46,374 bases of DNA. Origin: Silene noctiflora. Taxonomy: Eukaryota > Streptophyta > Magnoliopsida > Caryophyllales > Caryophyllaceae. Positions within the stretch are counted from its first letter, which is position 1. Every line of letters starts with the position of its first letter. Position numbers and translations under genes: made by a program. The stretch lies in NCBI GenBank assembly GCA_009801015.1, contig VHZZ01000437.1, forward strand, positions 182,117 to 228,490. Direction: 5' to 3'. The notes below the pieces were generated by a model that made no database searches, had not been told where the DNA came from, and was given only the letters and a program-made list of their open reading frames with translations. Below, in pieces: positions 1-12,177 of this stretch.

Positions 1-222
1 ACAACGGTTTCATAGTCTCATAGTTTATGTTACGAGTTGTACTTTTCGTTTGTCATCTTGTAATCATATGTAAAAGATATTTATTTGGTCTATTAGCGAC
101 GTTTGATCATTACTTGCCTCGGGTAACCGAGATGGTAATGCCCTTGTTTATTAGGGAAGGTCTTGTTAAGGCTTCTTAGTAGATGAGGGTGTTACAAATT
201 TAGCCATGAGTAGGAGAACTGA
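1..222. other. Intergenic flank, nothing recognised
   Basis: AT-rich sequence without a convincing open frame, repeat or RNA gene. It ends at the TGA target duplication of the adjoining small transposon. Confidence 0.5.
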
Positions 223-471
223 GGGCTTGTTTGGTTGTCCATTAAAAGCATGGGATGTTAAACTTCCTAGGAAGTGTAAAAGCATGATGTTGTTTGGTTG
301 TCAAAATCATGACCCATATGAATCTACTTCCTCCATTACGTGGGAAGTCACTCACCAAGCCCCCCATTGGTCATTGGAAGTTCCCACATGCAAACCAAAC
401 ACTTTTTGGAAATTCATGTGAACTTGAAGTTCCCGGGAACTTTAATTCCCCTATGCCAATCAAACAAGCCC
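223..471. mobile_element. Tourist-like MITE (249 bp)
   Basis: The element begins GGGCTTGTTTGG and ends with its reverse complement CAAACAAGCCC. It is flanked on both sides by TGA (220-222 and 472-474), a 3-bp duplication. Terminal motif and duplication length fit PIF/Harbinger-derived (Tourist) MITEs, although TGA departs from the usual TWA. The short open frames inside (206-421, 294-491) are not genes. Confidence 0.75.
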
Positions 472-474
472 TGA

Positions 475-776
475 GCTTGTTGTTTTGGTGATCAAACTTA
501 CAAGCTTTACGATAAAAGTAAATCAATCCAGCCCCCAAAAAATCTAAAATATTCTATATCATACTATCATATATATGTATAATATACTCTTATCTAATAT
601 AATCATTCTCCTAATAATTTTTTCCTAATATAACAATATTCTCTAATAATATAATATAGTTATATGTGCATATTTAAGGCCATAATTTTTTTTTATAAAG
701 CAAACAACCTCAATTTATTTTAAGACGTCCCTAACTAGGTGATCGAGTGATGGAGCCCAAACAACAAAATCCTCAT

Positions 777-868
<92 letters not shown>

Positions 869-1107
869 CGTGCATGTATTGCATGCAAGCAGGCCTAGTC
901 GATATAAGCTATCGTAAATCGGAATTAAATTTCAGCCTACCACTTCTCTTATACATATCCAAGTATCCAACCTCACTGCTCTCTGATAACAACACTGCAC
1001 ACCTCAACTCCTCGGCTAACATTTGTCTTCATTCAGTCTTGTACATCAATGTGTTGGTATACGGATTATTCCCTCTGTTTTATTGTATAGTTTACGTTTA
1101 AGGAAAA
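475..1107. repeat. AT-rich spacer with long (AT)n microsatellite
   Basis: A nearly uninterrupted AT dinucleotide run spans about 780-866, broken once by TGC near 811. The rest of the stretch is AT-rich spacer with no supported gene. Confidence 0.85.
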
Positions 1108-1530
1108 TGCACATCCTACTCTTTAAGTTTGACATTTTTTTCGAAATATTCAATTTTTTGTTCCGGAAAACTTTAAGAGCTCATAACTCGTGTTTATGAG
1201 TTCATAATGTTACGATTTTTTTTTTCAAATTGATCATCTTTCACAGCACTACGAATTGAAAAAAAATTGTCGAGTTCCGAGCTCGTGACCAAGAGATATG
1301 GTCACTCAAAGTTTGTTCGGTCAAAAAAACTTTAGACATACAAAAACTCCTAACCATGGGATCCAAATACGATAATTTTTTTTCCAAATCGTAATTCTCA
1401 GATAGATAATCGATTTGAAAAAAAAATTGTCACTTTCTAAACTCGTAGACACAAGTTATGACTTCAAGTTTTTCGGAACAAAAAATTGGATATTTCGGAC
1501 AAATTGGCAAACTTTAGGGGTACCGCGTAC
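1108..1530. mobile_element. Fold-back element with ~190-bp arms
   Basis: The left arm (about 1108-1300) and right arm (about 1350-1530) are imperfect reverse complements. Both contain the core CAATTTTTTGTTCCG followed by a long T run, and the right end carries the GGGGTACCGCGTAC type terminus. It is a non-coding inverted-repeat transposon. Its superfamily is not clear; a MULE-like origin is possible. Confidence 0.6.
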
Positions 1531-1613
1531 ATTATCCGTTACATTTATTTTATTTATGGATTTATAAACAACTTGTTTATGGACCTCTATTACAAGACCC
1601 GAAAAGCTATATA

Positions 1614-1908
1614 CTCCCTCCATTCAACTCCACATTACCACTATTCCATTTTCATCCATTCAACTCCACCCTACCACTTTCCTTATTTGGCAAATTATAT
1701 CCCCATTTTACCCTAATAAAAACTTAATATTTACAAAAAATGTCATCCATACCCCACACTAATCCACCGTAAAACCCCACCTTTATATTTTTTTAATATT
1801 TTTAACCTCGTCATTCTCTTTCTCTATGTACTTTTAATAGTTTTTTTAATCCGCTCCTTAATACCCGTGCAAAAAGCATAACTACCACGTGGAGTTGAAT
1901 GGAGGGAG
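1614..1908. mobile_element. Stowaway-like MITE (295 bp)
   Basis: It opens with CTCCCTCCATTCAACTCCAC and closes with the reverse complement GTGGAGTTGAATGGAGGGAG. A TA duplication flanks it (1612-1613 and 1909-1910). This is the classical terminal motif and target site of Tc1/mariner-derived Stowaway elements. Confidence 0.85.
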
Positions 1909-1928
1909 TATAGAGTATTGACCTGTAG

Positions 1929-2168
1929 TAATCTGTTGATTACTCGGACCAGGTGAACCCTAAGCTCAACCCGCCTTCGTGGAAAAAAATAAAAAATAAA
2001 ATAAAACTAGATTAAGCAAACACGCCTAGACCCGGCCCGCGTTGGATCCACCTATGGGTCGTTTCAAGCCGAGCATTCTGCAAATGTCCAACCCACCATT
2101 TCCTTAAGGCCGGTTTAGGGTTGACTTGGGTGAGCTCAACCCTATTTCGGCCTGTAATCACCTCTAGT
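1929..2168. mobile_element. Possible hAT-type MITE rich in CCCGG words
   Basis: The ends share a degenerate inverted motif around GATTAC, and the interior has AACCC/GGGTT and CCCGG words on opposite sides. This resembles the small hAT-like family seen elsewhere in the window. No clean target duplication was found. Confidence 0.35.
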
Positions 2169-2766
2169 ATTATCATAGTATCATCAATTCACCTATAACA
2201 ACATAGTAATAGTGATTTTTATTTTTACCATAAGGTGAATAAGAATCGAGGTGGATCTATGTTATGGCTCACGCACATAGAGATGTTACGAGGGAGGATT
2301 TTCTCTAGTTTGGGTAAAGAACCGGACCATCCAGTTCAATCCAAGGGCCACAAATTAATCTCACCTATTTGATTTGACCTGAGAAATAAATAATCTAAAA
2401 ATAATGTCCTTTTGCACAGTGTTATGTGTCCAGCACTGGACTCTCCAGTTCATAGAGGAACAGGATAGAATCCCCTTACTTGATGTTATTACAAGCAATA
2501 ATTTAACGAACTTCTGGTTTATTTTGGTGTTTAAAATTAAAAAAAGAAATTGTTGTTACAAATGAAAATGGCTATTTACCCCCCAAAAAGGCAAAATTGT
2601 TGTTTTAAATCGTGATTTTGCTTAAATATAACGTGGACATATTAACAATAAATAGTATGAAACCTACTCTAAAACAAGAAATAATTTATTAAATAACCCT
2701 ATTTGAAAAAAAAAATCACATAATCACAACTTCACAAGTGGGTAAACCACTTTATGAAACTCTTTA
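2169..2766. other. Spacer, no gene seen
   Basis: AT-rich sequence without recognisable coding potential or complete repeat boundaries. Its last bases (2764-2766, TTA) are the target duplication of the next element. Confidence 0.4.
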
Positions 2767-3225
2767 GGGGGTGTTTGGTTCACACAAAAAATGTATGAGT
2801 TATGGGTTTCGAATGAGCTAAACCCATACCAAGTGTTTGTTTTACAAATACAAGGGTTTCATACACATACCTCAAACCCATGAGGTATGAGTTTCTCATA
2901 CCCAAGGAGAGGGGTGGGTATGAGATTGATACCCATGAGTATCAAATTAGAATAAACAAATATATGAAAACAAAAATAGGGCATATTATAAATCCAATTT
3001 TTTATATACTTATTTCATTAAATAATTATTTTCATGATTTTATAATATTAAAAATTATTATTTCAAATATTTTATTTTATGCATTTTAAGCTTAATTGAG
3101 TTTCAAACCCATACCACTCAAAATTGAAACAAACACAAGGTATGAGGAATCAAGTTCCAAACCCATACCACCCGGGTATGATTCCTGATTCCAAACCCAT
3201 ACCCGTGCACGAAACAAACGCCTCC
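2767..3225. mobile_element. Tourist-like MITE (459 bp)
   Basis: The termini are GGGGGTGTTTGGTTC and its imperfect reverse complement GAAACAAACGCCTCC. They are flanked by TTA (2764-2766 and 3226-3228), the standard PIF/Harbinger target duplication. The interior carries repeated AAACCCATACC words in both orientations. Confidence 0.8.
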
Positions 3226-4640
3226 TTAACACTTTATAAGTTTCGAGATTTGATGGTATAGATTTTAGAACACGAATTCGAATTAAAATGTTACTCAATT
3301 TGCCATATAAACAACTCACTATTAATTACTCCCTATTTTACATAATATTAGATTTAATTTAACACTTCCTTTGTTCGATTAATTGTTGTCCTTTAATTTA
3401 GGTACAAAGATCAAAGAAAGAGAAAAGGGACGATTATTAGATGATAAATGGATCAAAGTAAGTGTAAATGATCAAATTATTCATCAAATGCAATCCTAAA
3501 ATAGAAAAAATAACAATTAACTACTGCAAAATGAAATATAACAGTTCAACAAATGACGGAACGGAGGGAGTAATATGAATTATTAAGTGAGAGTAAAGAC
3601 AAGTAGAGTTATTATGCACGATAATAATGTAAAGTTGAGAATTGAGATGATACTGATAGGCATGAGCCATGAGGCCATATGAATATACGATGGATGATTC
3701 ATCGTGTGGATCTGATGCCATGGCCACTACGAGCCATGTGTAAATGCCAGACTGGACGATTTTAGGTTACGAAACAGACAAGAAGATAGCCCTACAACCC
3801 ACGTGGCCAGTCATCGTCGTTACATTATGCCGAGCACAAATTCTGATTTAAAACGGTTATGTAAAATCTAGTACCAAGTGTTATTACATTTAATTAATCT
3901 TATTGGAATGAAGTTAACTTTTATCAGTTACCATATCTTTGTTATAGTAGAACGGATTTACATGAGACTAATTATATATATGTGGTACTTTATATACATA
4001 TTTTGTTAGACGAATTATCAAAGATGTATGTATAATTTAGTGAAACAAAAAAAGTATATATGTCATACGTAAATGTTGAAATTCATGATCAAATTATTAC
4101 ATAATTACTTTTGTCTTATTTATATGTACTGTTTGATCCGTCTTATGTTTAAGACGTATATCCCCATGGAAATTTAATTTATACTTCTAAATGGGTGGTA
4201 TAACAATTTTGGTCACTCCCATTTTGGGAAAACATTAGTCATGATATTTTGGTAAGAGTGTATGTATTGTGTATATGAGTTATCTAATAAAAGGGATAAG
4301 TATTGCGGCGCAGTGGCGACCCATGCATGTATGCATGCACCACAAGTTTAGAGATCCACCACCTTGTATTTATCCTCACACGCAACACGTAATTACACCA
4401 TGCATACCTTTTGAACCTTGCAATATAATTTTTAACCCTAGCATACGTGGTTACTTACCAACCTCTAACTCATCATAAATAGAAAGAGCACTTACTTGAA
4501 CTAATCTGAATAAATCAGAGTTCAACTAAAATGAACTGAAAATTCACAGAATGATAATATTTTAAATTGACCGTTTTATAGAAAACTCGCTGAATGAACG
4601 TGTGACTGCATGGTGGTGGTGTCTTTAGCGAAATCCCCTA
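3226..4640. other. Spacer with a MITE remnant near 3328-3571
   Basis: Around 3328-3571 there is a Stowaway-type remnant with TACTCCCT at the left and GGAGGGAGTA at the right. Its interior is related to 6286-6475 (shared ATCAAATTAT and TGATAA words). The rest has no gene I can support. Confidence 0.45.
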
Positions 4641-5309
4641 TCTACTAAAAAAATAGGTAAAATCACAAATTTTTCTTCCAAAAAACATCTTTTTAAATAA
4701 GGAAACTATTGATAATTAATTGGGTTCACTAAATAAGAAAATTAATAATAATTATACATTATATAATTCTTGTCATTAAAATTAATGTTTTCATCAAATT
4801 ATATAATTTTCACTAATTAAACACTAAATTATAATATTTTAATTAAAGTATAGAAAATATAAGAATATAAACTATTAAATCTTTTATTGATAGTATTATT
4901 TGAGAATGTCTTAACTCATACTATTCATACTATGTATAAACAAAACTATAAATGGTTTTGATTACATTTACAAAAAAAATAAAAAAATTGAGAGAATTTA
5001 TAAATTGGAATCATTAGCTTTGTGGTATAAAAAAATACTTAAAAAAATACATTTTATCACATTACTCAATTCTCATAGATTAATTTTCAGTTTTAATTTA
5101 TTTTTTGCTCGAAACAAAATACAGTAACGAGAAATTTGACTATTAATGAGATACCACTAATATTTTACAGTTTAATTTTTTTCCTCATATCAAATATAAT
5201 GACATGAAATATGAAAAAAAATATGAGATGTTAATTTAGCATGATTAAGTAACACAAAAATAAAAACTTTATAAATATCGCACATTCATTGCGCAGGATC
5301 TAAACTAGT
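4641..5309 (+). mobile_element. Small non-autonomous Helitron-like element
   Basis: It begins TCTACTAAAA after an A and ends CTAGT before a T, as expected for Helitron insertion between A and T. A degenerate hairpin (CGCA...TGCG) precedes the terminal CTAGT by about ten bases. There is no terminal inverted repeat and no target duplication. No Rep/helicase coding is present. Confidence 0.5.
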
Positions 5310-5924
5310 TATTGAGTAAAAGAATTTTGTTGTTCTTTGGATAAGGGGATCGGAGAAACAAATGCATTTTTTCTTCAATAAAAGCATATAAGTAAATTAA
5401 ATTTTTACCTAATATTATGATGCTTTCTAGTTTCTACGTATTTTACTACATTGCCTAATTTTTCTATCAACAAAATAACCACCACAAAATCAAAATTCTA
5501 TCCCTAGGTAGAATTTAAAACCTACTTCCGTCCTTTAGTGTCACAATCCGATGATAGTATTATTACAAACTAAGACACGAAAATGTAAATCTTAAAGATC
5601 GTTGGAATTATTTTTTCAAGTTTAAGTTATGCTATTACTTGTTCACCCCCGTTGAAATTATTCGATCCCCTAACTGTAAATCCTAACTCCATCACTGCTT
5701 CAAACTCATACGATGTTGATGAGTTATATTCAAGAATTGGGGACCGAAATAGTTCAATGTTGCCCTAATAAACAAGCAATTAAGATGGACCTAGTTTGAT
5801 AAATAGAGTGGTTGCTTGAGACGTTGCTATTCTAACATGTGTGATTTTTCAAAAACAAATATTTAGGCCAGTAATTATTTTTGGTTGTGTGTGTTACAAA
5901 CAACCAAAATTCTGATCGAATACG
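5310..5924. other. Spacer, nothing recognised
   Basis: AT-rich sequence with no convincing frame, repeat boundary or RNA gene. Confidence 0.4.
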
Positions 5925-6095
5925 GACATTATCCGTCACAAACTGAAGGCGGTTAGTGTCTTTCTTACAATATGCAAGTGACATTATCCATGGGGAATGG
6001 AGTTCTCCATTTCTCTCCCACTTGCTCTTCCACTTGCCTTATTTTGAGAGGGACACTATCCATCTTCAGCTTGTGACGGATAGTGTCCGTCACAA
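5925..6095. mobile_element. Inverted-repeat MITE
   Basis: The left end reads CGGACATTATCCGTCACAAA and the right end carries the reverse complement TTTGTGACGGATAGTGTCCG with few changes, so the whole element can fold back. Exact edges and target duplication are uncertain. Confidence 0.55.
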
Positions 6096-7591
6096 GTAAG
6101 GACAAACAATGACAGTTGGGTTTGAAAGATCTAACTCCTTAACTTTTCCTTGACTTTGTTGGATTGTTGATACATATTATTGTACTATGTACACACTCAT
6201 CTGTAAATTTATTGTTTATTATTGTTGTTAATTTAGATGAACAACACATGGCTTTTAGAAAAGTCTCCTTATTAGGGAATTAAATGTCTGTTCCGATTAT
6301 TTGTTTATCTTTGATTTTGGCATAAAGATCAAATAAAGTGGAGGGGATCAATTATTGGATGATAATAAGTAGATCAAATTAAATGTGAAAGATCAAATTA
6401 TCCATCAGATACATCTCTAACATAAAAAAGTTAAAACAATAATTGACTAGGACACTCGAAAATGAAACGAGTAAACAAATTACAAGGACATAAGATTTAA
6501 CAATTTAAACAATAAACGTAGGGAAAGTGTTGACATATTGTTTAAAATTGAAAGGAGATGACATTAAGGCTAAAATTGTACAACAGTGCGAGCTACCTCG
6601 GCCCAGCCCGAACCTCTAGACCACAAAACCCAACCCGGACAAACCATAGCATGGCTCGGTCTCCCCTTCGGGCTGAGAGTGCTCACATTCCATAGGCCCG
6701 GCTGGAAGAGGCTGGCACGACAGTCGCCTGATCTATCCCCGTTTCATTTTTAACCCGTGTCTGGGCTACAGCCCCATGCCTCAGTCGCTAAACAGCTCTA
6801 ATTATGACAATGTATCATGTACTTCCTTTGTTCCATTAAGTTGTTTATGTTATTTTGAATAACGTAAACAATTCAATGGAACAGAGGAAGTATGTTTTTA
6901 GTTGTATTTTTTGAAACATGACAATGCATACTCCACTAAGTAAGTAACAAGTTAATAATTGTGTAAAATCAAGTAAAAATCGTTATAATATGGAGTAATT
7001 GTTAAAGTCGTTGAGAAATGTTACTATTACCATTGGCAAATGGTTCCAAAAGTCTATCTTGTTAAGTACTCCCTTCGATCCGAGTCCTTTGCTTTCTATA
7101 ATAATTTGATTAAAATACTTTTTACAAAATAATAAAATTGATAAGATCATAAGAACCAAATGAATCTGAGGCAGTAATTACTAAATAAGATGGACAAGTA
7201 CCGTAATTAATGGAAATCGTTTGCTTCACAAATTCCCAACATACGAGAATGTTTCAACAACATGAACCCAGACAAACCATAATCTACATAGCCTCCAAAG
7301 AGCAACTATGATATATATATGTCCCTCAACAAAGTACGACTCTCGATGCACATCGCCTTTTTCGACAACAAAGCCCGAAATTGGCGCACACAATAAATCA
7401 ACAATGCCCGGAAATGAAACTGTGAATAAGGTCTTGGCTCCAAATACAAACAATAGCCAATACAATAATCACGGGTAGTTGTACAAGGACCATCTCGCTC
7501 TGATATGATCTTATTACCCATGTAAATAAATGAAGAATATCGGATATTGATGAGTGACACCATCGGATGGTGAGACGATCTCATAAAAGAT
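6096..7591. other. Spacer with MITE pieces; includes INT1 3' flank
   Basis: A diverged copy of the 3328-3571 element lies at about 6286-6475. A GC-rich patch with GGCCC/GGGCT words occupies about 6581-6800. A compact palindromic Stowaway-like element (TACTTCCTTTGTTCCATT and its reverse complement) lies at about 6821-6894. The last few hundred bases should hold the 3' untranslated region of the minus-strand inositol transporter. No other gene is supported. Confidence 0.5.
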
Positions 7592-10500
7592 TTAGCCTCT
7601 AATCTCCAACCCGCTTTCTGGCGCAAGAAGGCTTTGAGAATTCTCTCGGCTACTCCCATAAGCTCTCTCCTTAAACATTTGATCCACTTCCTCAAAAGTC
7701 AAGGCCTTTGTCTCAGGCACAAATGCGCACACAAACACAAACGCCAAAACCACAATGCCAGCGATGATCAAGAAAGTGCCGCCTGTCCCAACACCATCAG
7801 CTATCGACAGGAACGATTCTGAAACAATAAGGTTTGTGATCCAACAGATGGTGGCCCCCATGCCTCCACATAAACCACGGTACGCCTGAGGGTATATCTC
7901 GGAGTTGATGGCCCAAGGCACTGGCCCCATACCAGGAGCGAAAAAGGCAATATAAAGAGCCAGACCCACCACAGCAAGCCACGAGTAGACCGAGCCCGAG
8001 TCACTAGATGTGCCCAACATTAAAGAAACTGAAAGGAGTATAAGGGAAGCGAATACACCTGCCAGGCTTGTGAGGGCTAAGCTACGTCTCCCCATATGGT
8101 CGATCAAGTATATGCCTAAGACGGTTCCGACTGCATTCATGGCGGCCACAATGAGCGAGATTAGTAGGGCTAGTTTGTTGGAACTAAATCCGGCCATTTG
8201 TACTATCGTTGGGCTGTAGTACATGACTGTGTTAATTCCTGCAAATTGCTGAAAAGCCTGCACAAACAAGAGTTACACCTATTTAGGGCAATCCCTGGAT
8301 TCTAACACAAAGACTTTGTATAGAAGTGTCGTAGGTTAACTTAGTGGAAACCAATTTCGTCAAAAATCACAGTCAATACTTGTTATATTGTGAGTATTAA
8401 CCCTTTTAAGACCGCCACAGCAGACTAGCAGAGCATATGATTCGCAGCATTCTACTCATGCGGTCTGTTCGACCTAAAATCAGAGTACTTGTTTCGAGAC
8501 ACTTCAATTGAGTTAAACGGCCATTTTCCTAGACACAAATTGATAGAGCAATTATCTTAAAAAAATGCTCGAAATATGGAGTGCAGAAAGTCTAAAACAC
8601 GAGAGAATGAACTAACCAAAAGACCACCCCCAGCAAGAAACGCTAGCCTAACTTCTTTAATTCTGAACACATCCATAATTTGAACAGCTTTCTGCTTACG
8701 TTCCTCTTCGGCTGCAGTAGCGAGTAAATCAAGCTCATCTTCCAGCCTAAATGGATCATAGATTCTTGACAACACTTCTGCAGCTTGTGCCTTGTCTTTC
8801 TGTAACATATAAAGCATATGTTTTCCTTCAAGTTTTAAACAAGAATTTGAGAGGTAAAGAATACAATGACTGAAAACTAGAAGGAACAAATAGAACCTTG
8901 ATGTAAAGCCAGCGAGGGGACTCTGGCAAAAGCAGCATGAAAAAGAATTGCAAAATAGCCGGGACAGCGGAGACACCAAGCATCCAACGCCAAGTTCCTG
9001 GAACCTGCTCAAGGAAAGCAGGTGAAAAATGGTCAGAAAATCATGAAAAAGGATAGTCAAATAAAGTGTAGATAGCGCACTTGAACCAGAGTTTCACTTT
9101 AAATAACTTTACAGCAACAACTACAGCTCTTTTACTCAGTGCCTCAAAAGCCTTAAGAGACCCAAAGATAATCTGTAATTTGAAAATTGCATGTTTCCCC
9201 AAAAGAAAGAGTTGGCTTGAAGTGAACCCGTGCTTCTATTTTCGTCGACAGTATGATGAGATATGGTTTAGGTTCAACTGACGATCCAAGAAGTAACCTT
9301 TCAAAAACTTTAAAATGCAAGCAGTACAGGGCCACATATATAATTTGCTGAATTGAAACTTATTCGATATGACTTAATCGTTAAGGTCGTGTAGGCACAG
9401 ATTGGCATGGTAGAGTCGGTGGCGGATCTGATCTTCATTGATTTGGACCTGGGCTCAGCCTCTGCATTTGGTCCAATCACATATGGACATTAAATAATTG
9501 TGAAGGTCTATAGACTGTAGCCACGGATTGGCAAGGTTATTGCAACTTAACGGTGTTCGACGACACCCTTTCGAATCAACTTGTAATTGTAGACATTTAT
9601 CGTACGCTACAAATATCCAATACAACATTCAAATATATGGGTGTTTCGTGTAATGTGTCACAAACTATGTTACTGAAATGTGAATACGAATGTCTGACAC
9701 AGGTACAATCCCAAGCTTCGGACTCGGAATGACTCTGACCTACGTTAGACAAGGGGACTCTGACCTAAAAATGAGGATACATGCAAGGAAATACATTCAA
9801 ACATAAACTTCTTAATAAATAAGAAAAACTAAAGTGAGAGAAATGTGTAAGAAGCAAAGCTTAAAATCATTAAATATCATACAAAATGTTTCACAAAGTC
9901 TCTTCCTCTATTTTGTTTTGCAACCTCTCTTTTTTCTAGCTGGAGTATCGGATTGGTAAGCCGTAAGGTTCGGGTACGGATTCCACACCCATATCAGTAC
10001 GACAATAGAAATGAAGAGTTGATGTAACATACTAACATAGGTTACAAACAAGGTAGACACTAATCACTACATTTGGCAGGAGCGAAAAGATATTTCTACA
10101 GCACAATAAATTGAAATCAGAATGTCGGCCTCATAATTATAAAACCCTTGTGACAAGAAGCATATCAAAGAACTATACTACTGAGAATAAAAATTCAAGT
10201 TATGTAACTGACCTCAGTGAAGGCAAGATTAACGCAGTATGAAATAAACTGTCCAAAAGTAATCATTAGCACATTTGTGCTAACAAGCCCTCCTCTTACT
10301 TCAGTTGGGGCTGCTTCTGCAATATATACAGGAGCACATACTGAAGCCAACCCGACTCCCAATCCAACCAGAAACCGCCCAACTATGAGAACAAATGGGT
10401 CAGGAGCAAGGCCCATGACAAAGGCTCCAACAGTAAAGACAGCATCAGCTAGAAGAGTGGCCTTTTTACGTCCATACGTATCATTAAGCCATCCACCACC

Positions 10501-12177
10501 ACCGGCACCAATCATTGCACCAACCAATGCCATGCTCACAATCGTTTCCTGTCAGAATATGATATCAGAGCTGTTTATTATTTGTTGGTGAGAGTATTAT
10601 CCAAACGTGTACGAGGAGAACACCATACATACTCATTTAATGTTATATAACTCATTTCATAAATGAGTAATTAACTTGTTGTACGCATACAACCGTCCTA
10701 CATAAGACTGACTGCTTAACAGATATTAATATATATTCCCTTTGTTTCTTTGATACTTTCAAAAAGGAAAAGCACAAGATTTAGGGTGTGTTGGTTACAA
10801 AGTACAAGGGAAAGGGAGAGGAGGGGACAAGGGAGAGGGAAGGGAAGGGGACGGTGAATGAACACGAGAGTTCTCCTCCACATTTTTCACACGTTAGAGA
10901 AACTTTGTTTAAGCTTAGAGGAGTGAAATAGTATATCTCCATTCCTGTACCTCTCCATTTCCCACCTTCCCCAAATTCCTAATCAAACAAGGGATTTTGT
11001 ATCTCTCCCTCTCCCACCTCACTCTTTACCTCCAAATCCGTCAATCCAAACAAGCTCTTAAAGAAACGCTACAAAAAGGTCTTACCCTCTTGGGTACAGT
11101 AATAATCCTTTTAACTTTTCTCTCTTCTAGTTTTAATGCGTAGTGGATGGATAATTGGATCATTAAATTAATATTAGTTCTCCAAAAGACAAGTGGAAGA
11201 TAAAAGAAACATCCCAAAGTTGATTTTGAATGATATCGAAGAAAGAGAGAAGTACCATATGATATGACCTAAGTCATGGTACTTGAAGAGTTGAAGGTTC
11301 TTGGGACAGGCTAGCATGGCATTCTCAAATTTACTAAGAGAAAGTTTGGACAGAAACACAATCGATGTAAGTGAAAATGGTTTTGAATCAAATTTCTAAT
11401 GGTAATATTCACTATACCTGCAAGAAGCTGCTGTTTTTGACCTCAGGGAAATCATCTTTAATATACAGGAGAGCCCCCGAGATCACACCTGAAAGCAGAA
11501 ATTTCCATCATGAAACTACTAATCATCAAGAAAAAACAGCACGAAGCTACCACAAAATGGCAGACAAAGAGGTTCATGTGTACTCAGTCTTTCCCTGAAA
11601 GTCTGAGAGGCAAACAGGGGTACAATAAGATGATCCAAAAAAGAAGTTGAATATTTGAATCCATTAAGCTTGATCATGTACCATAACAGTGTCTCATTCC
11701 CACACTCAGTTTAAGAGCCAATGAATTAGTTCATCATGTACACACATGAAAAAGATCAGGCTCATCAGTTTAGTCAAATTACTACTCCCTCCGTCCCAAT
11801 CATTTGTTTATCTTTTTTATTCTTATGTGAAGTTTATTTAAATCAAGGCTAAACAAATGATTGAAACGGATGGAGTAGAAACTAAATCATGTCACCCAGC
11901 AAAATTAAAGAGCTTGATTTCGTAACTCAACAAAGGTAAGGGGATCAATTACCACTTTCACGCAGTACTACATTCACAAGGCGAAAATTTATCAATTATC
12001 AAACAATAATAGAACAAGTAGAAGAAGAAATATACCGGTATCATAGCCAAAGAGTAATCCAGCAATCCCAGCAGTGACAGTCAAAGCCAAAACAAATCTA
12101 TTCCCAAAATATGTAATTCTCCTTTCCGGAAATGAATCCAAGTATCCTGAACTTCCAGGGATTGAATCAAGTGTCAT
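7592..12177 (-). CDS. INT1: Inositol transporter 1-like, tonoplast type, 6 exons, 501 aa
   Basis: Exons from the start: 12036-12177, 11418-11488, 10213-10548, 8897-9004, 8617-8799, 7592-8257 (1506 nt including stop), all with GT-AG junctions. The protein is a 12-helix sugar-porter (MFS) member. The start [20 protein letters not shown] resembles known INT1 proteins. Visible motifs are GLLFGYDTG near residue 40, GRKKAT in the loop after helix 2, PESPRW at 210-215 after helix 6, a GRR loop in the last exon, and [11 protein letters not shown] near the C-terminus. It lacks the long extracellular cysteine loop typical of INT2/INT4. From the family, it is a proton/myo-inositol symporter that releases inositol from the vacuole. 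Length is close to Arabidopsis INT1 (about 509 aa). The introns hold two MITEs. Subfamily assignment is confident; tonoplast location is inferred. Confidence 0.95.
10784..11057. mobile_element. Tourist-like MITE inside INT1 intron 2
   Basis: The ends GGGTGTGTTGGTT and AATCCAAACAAGCTC are inverted relatives flanked by TTA on both sides (10781-10783 and 11058-11060). The interior is purine-rich on the left (GGGAAAGGGAGAGG) and pyrimidine-rich on the right (CTCTCCCTCTCCC), allowing fold-back. It sits within the 869-bp intron 2 and does not touch the splice sites. Confidence 0.75.
11785..11875. mobile_element. Stowaway-like MITE inside INT1 intron 1 (91 bp)
   Basis: It starts CTCCCTCCGTCCCAATCATT and ends with the near reverse complement AATGATTGAAACGGATGGAG. 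It is flanked by TA (11783-11784 and 11876-11877). It is almost wholly palindromic. Confidence 0.8.

Noticed and set aside
780..866. Long AT run as a possible replication origin or matrix attachment site
   Set aside because: A plain dinucleotide microsatellite is sufficient; nothing else in the sequence supports a special role.
1108..1530. Inverted repeat as a possible microRNA precursor
   Set aside because: The arms are near 190 bp, AT-rich and mobile-element-like with a relative near 13160-13660, so a fold-back transposon is the better explanation.
7226..7695. Two open frames on the minus strand just past the INT1 end
   Set aside because: They overlap the INT1 terminal exon and 3' flank in other frames and have no recognisable protein.
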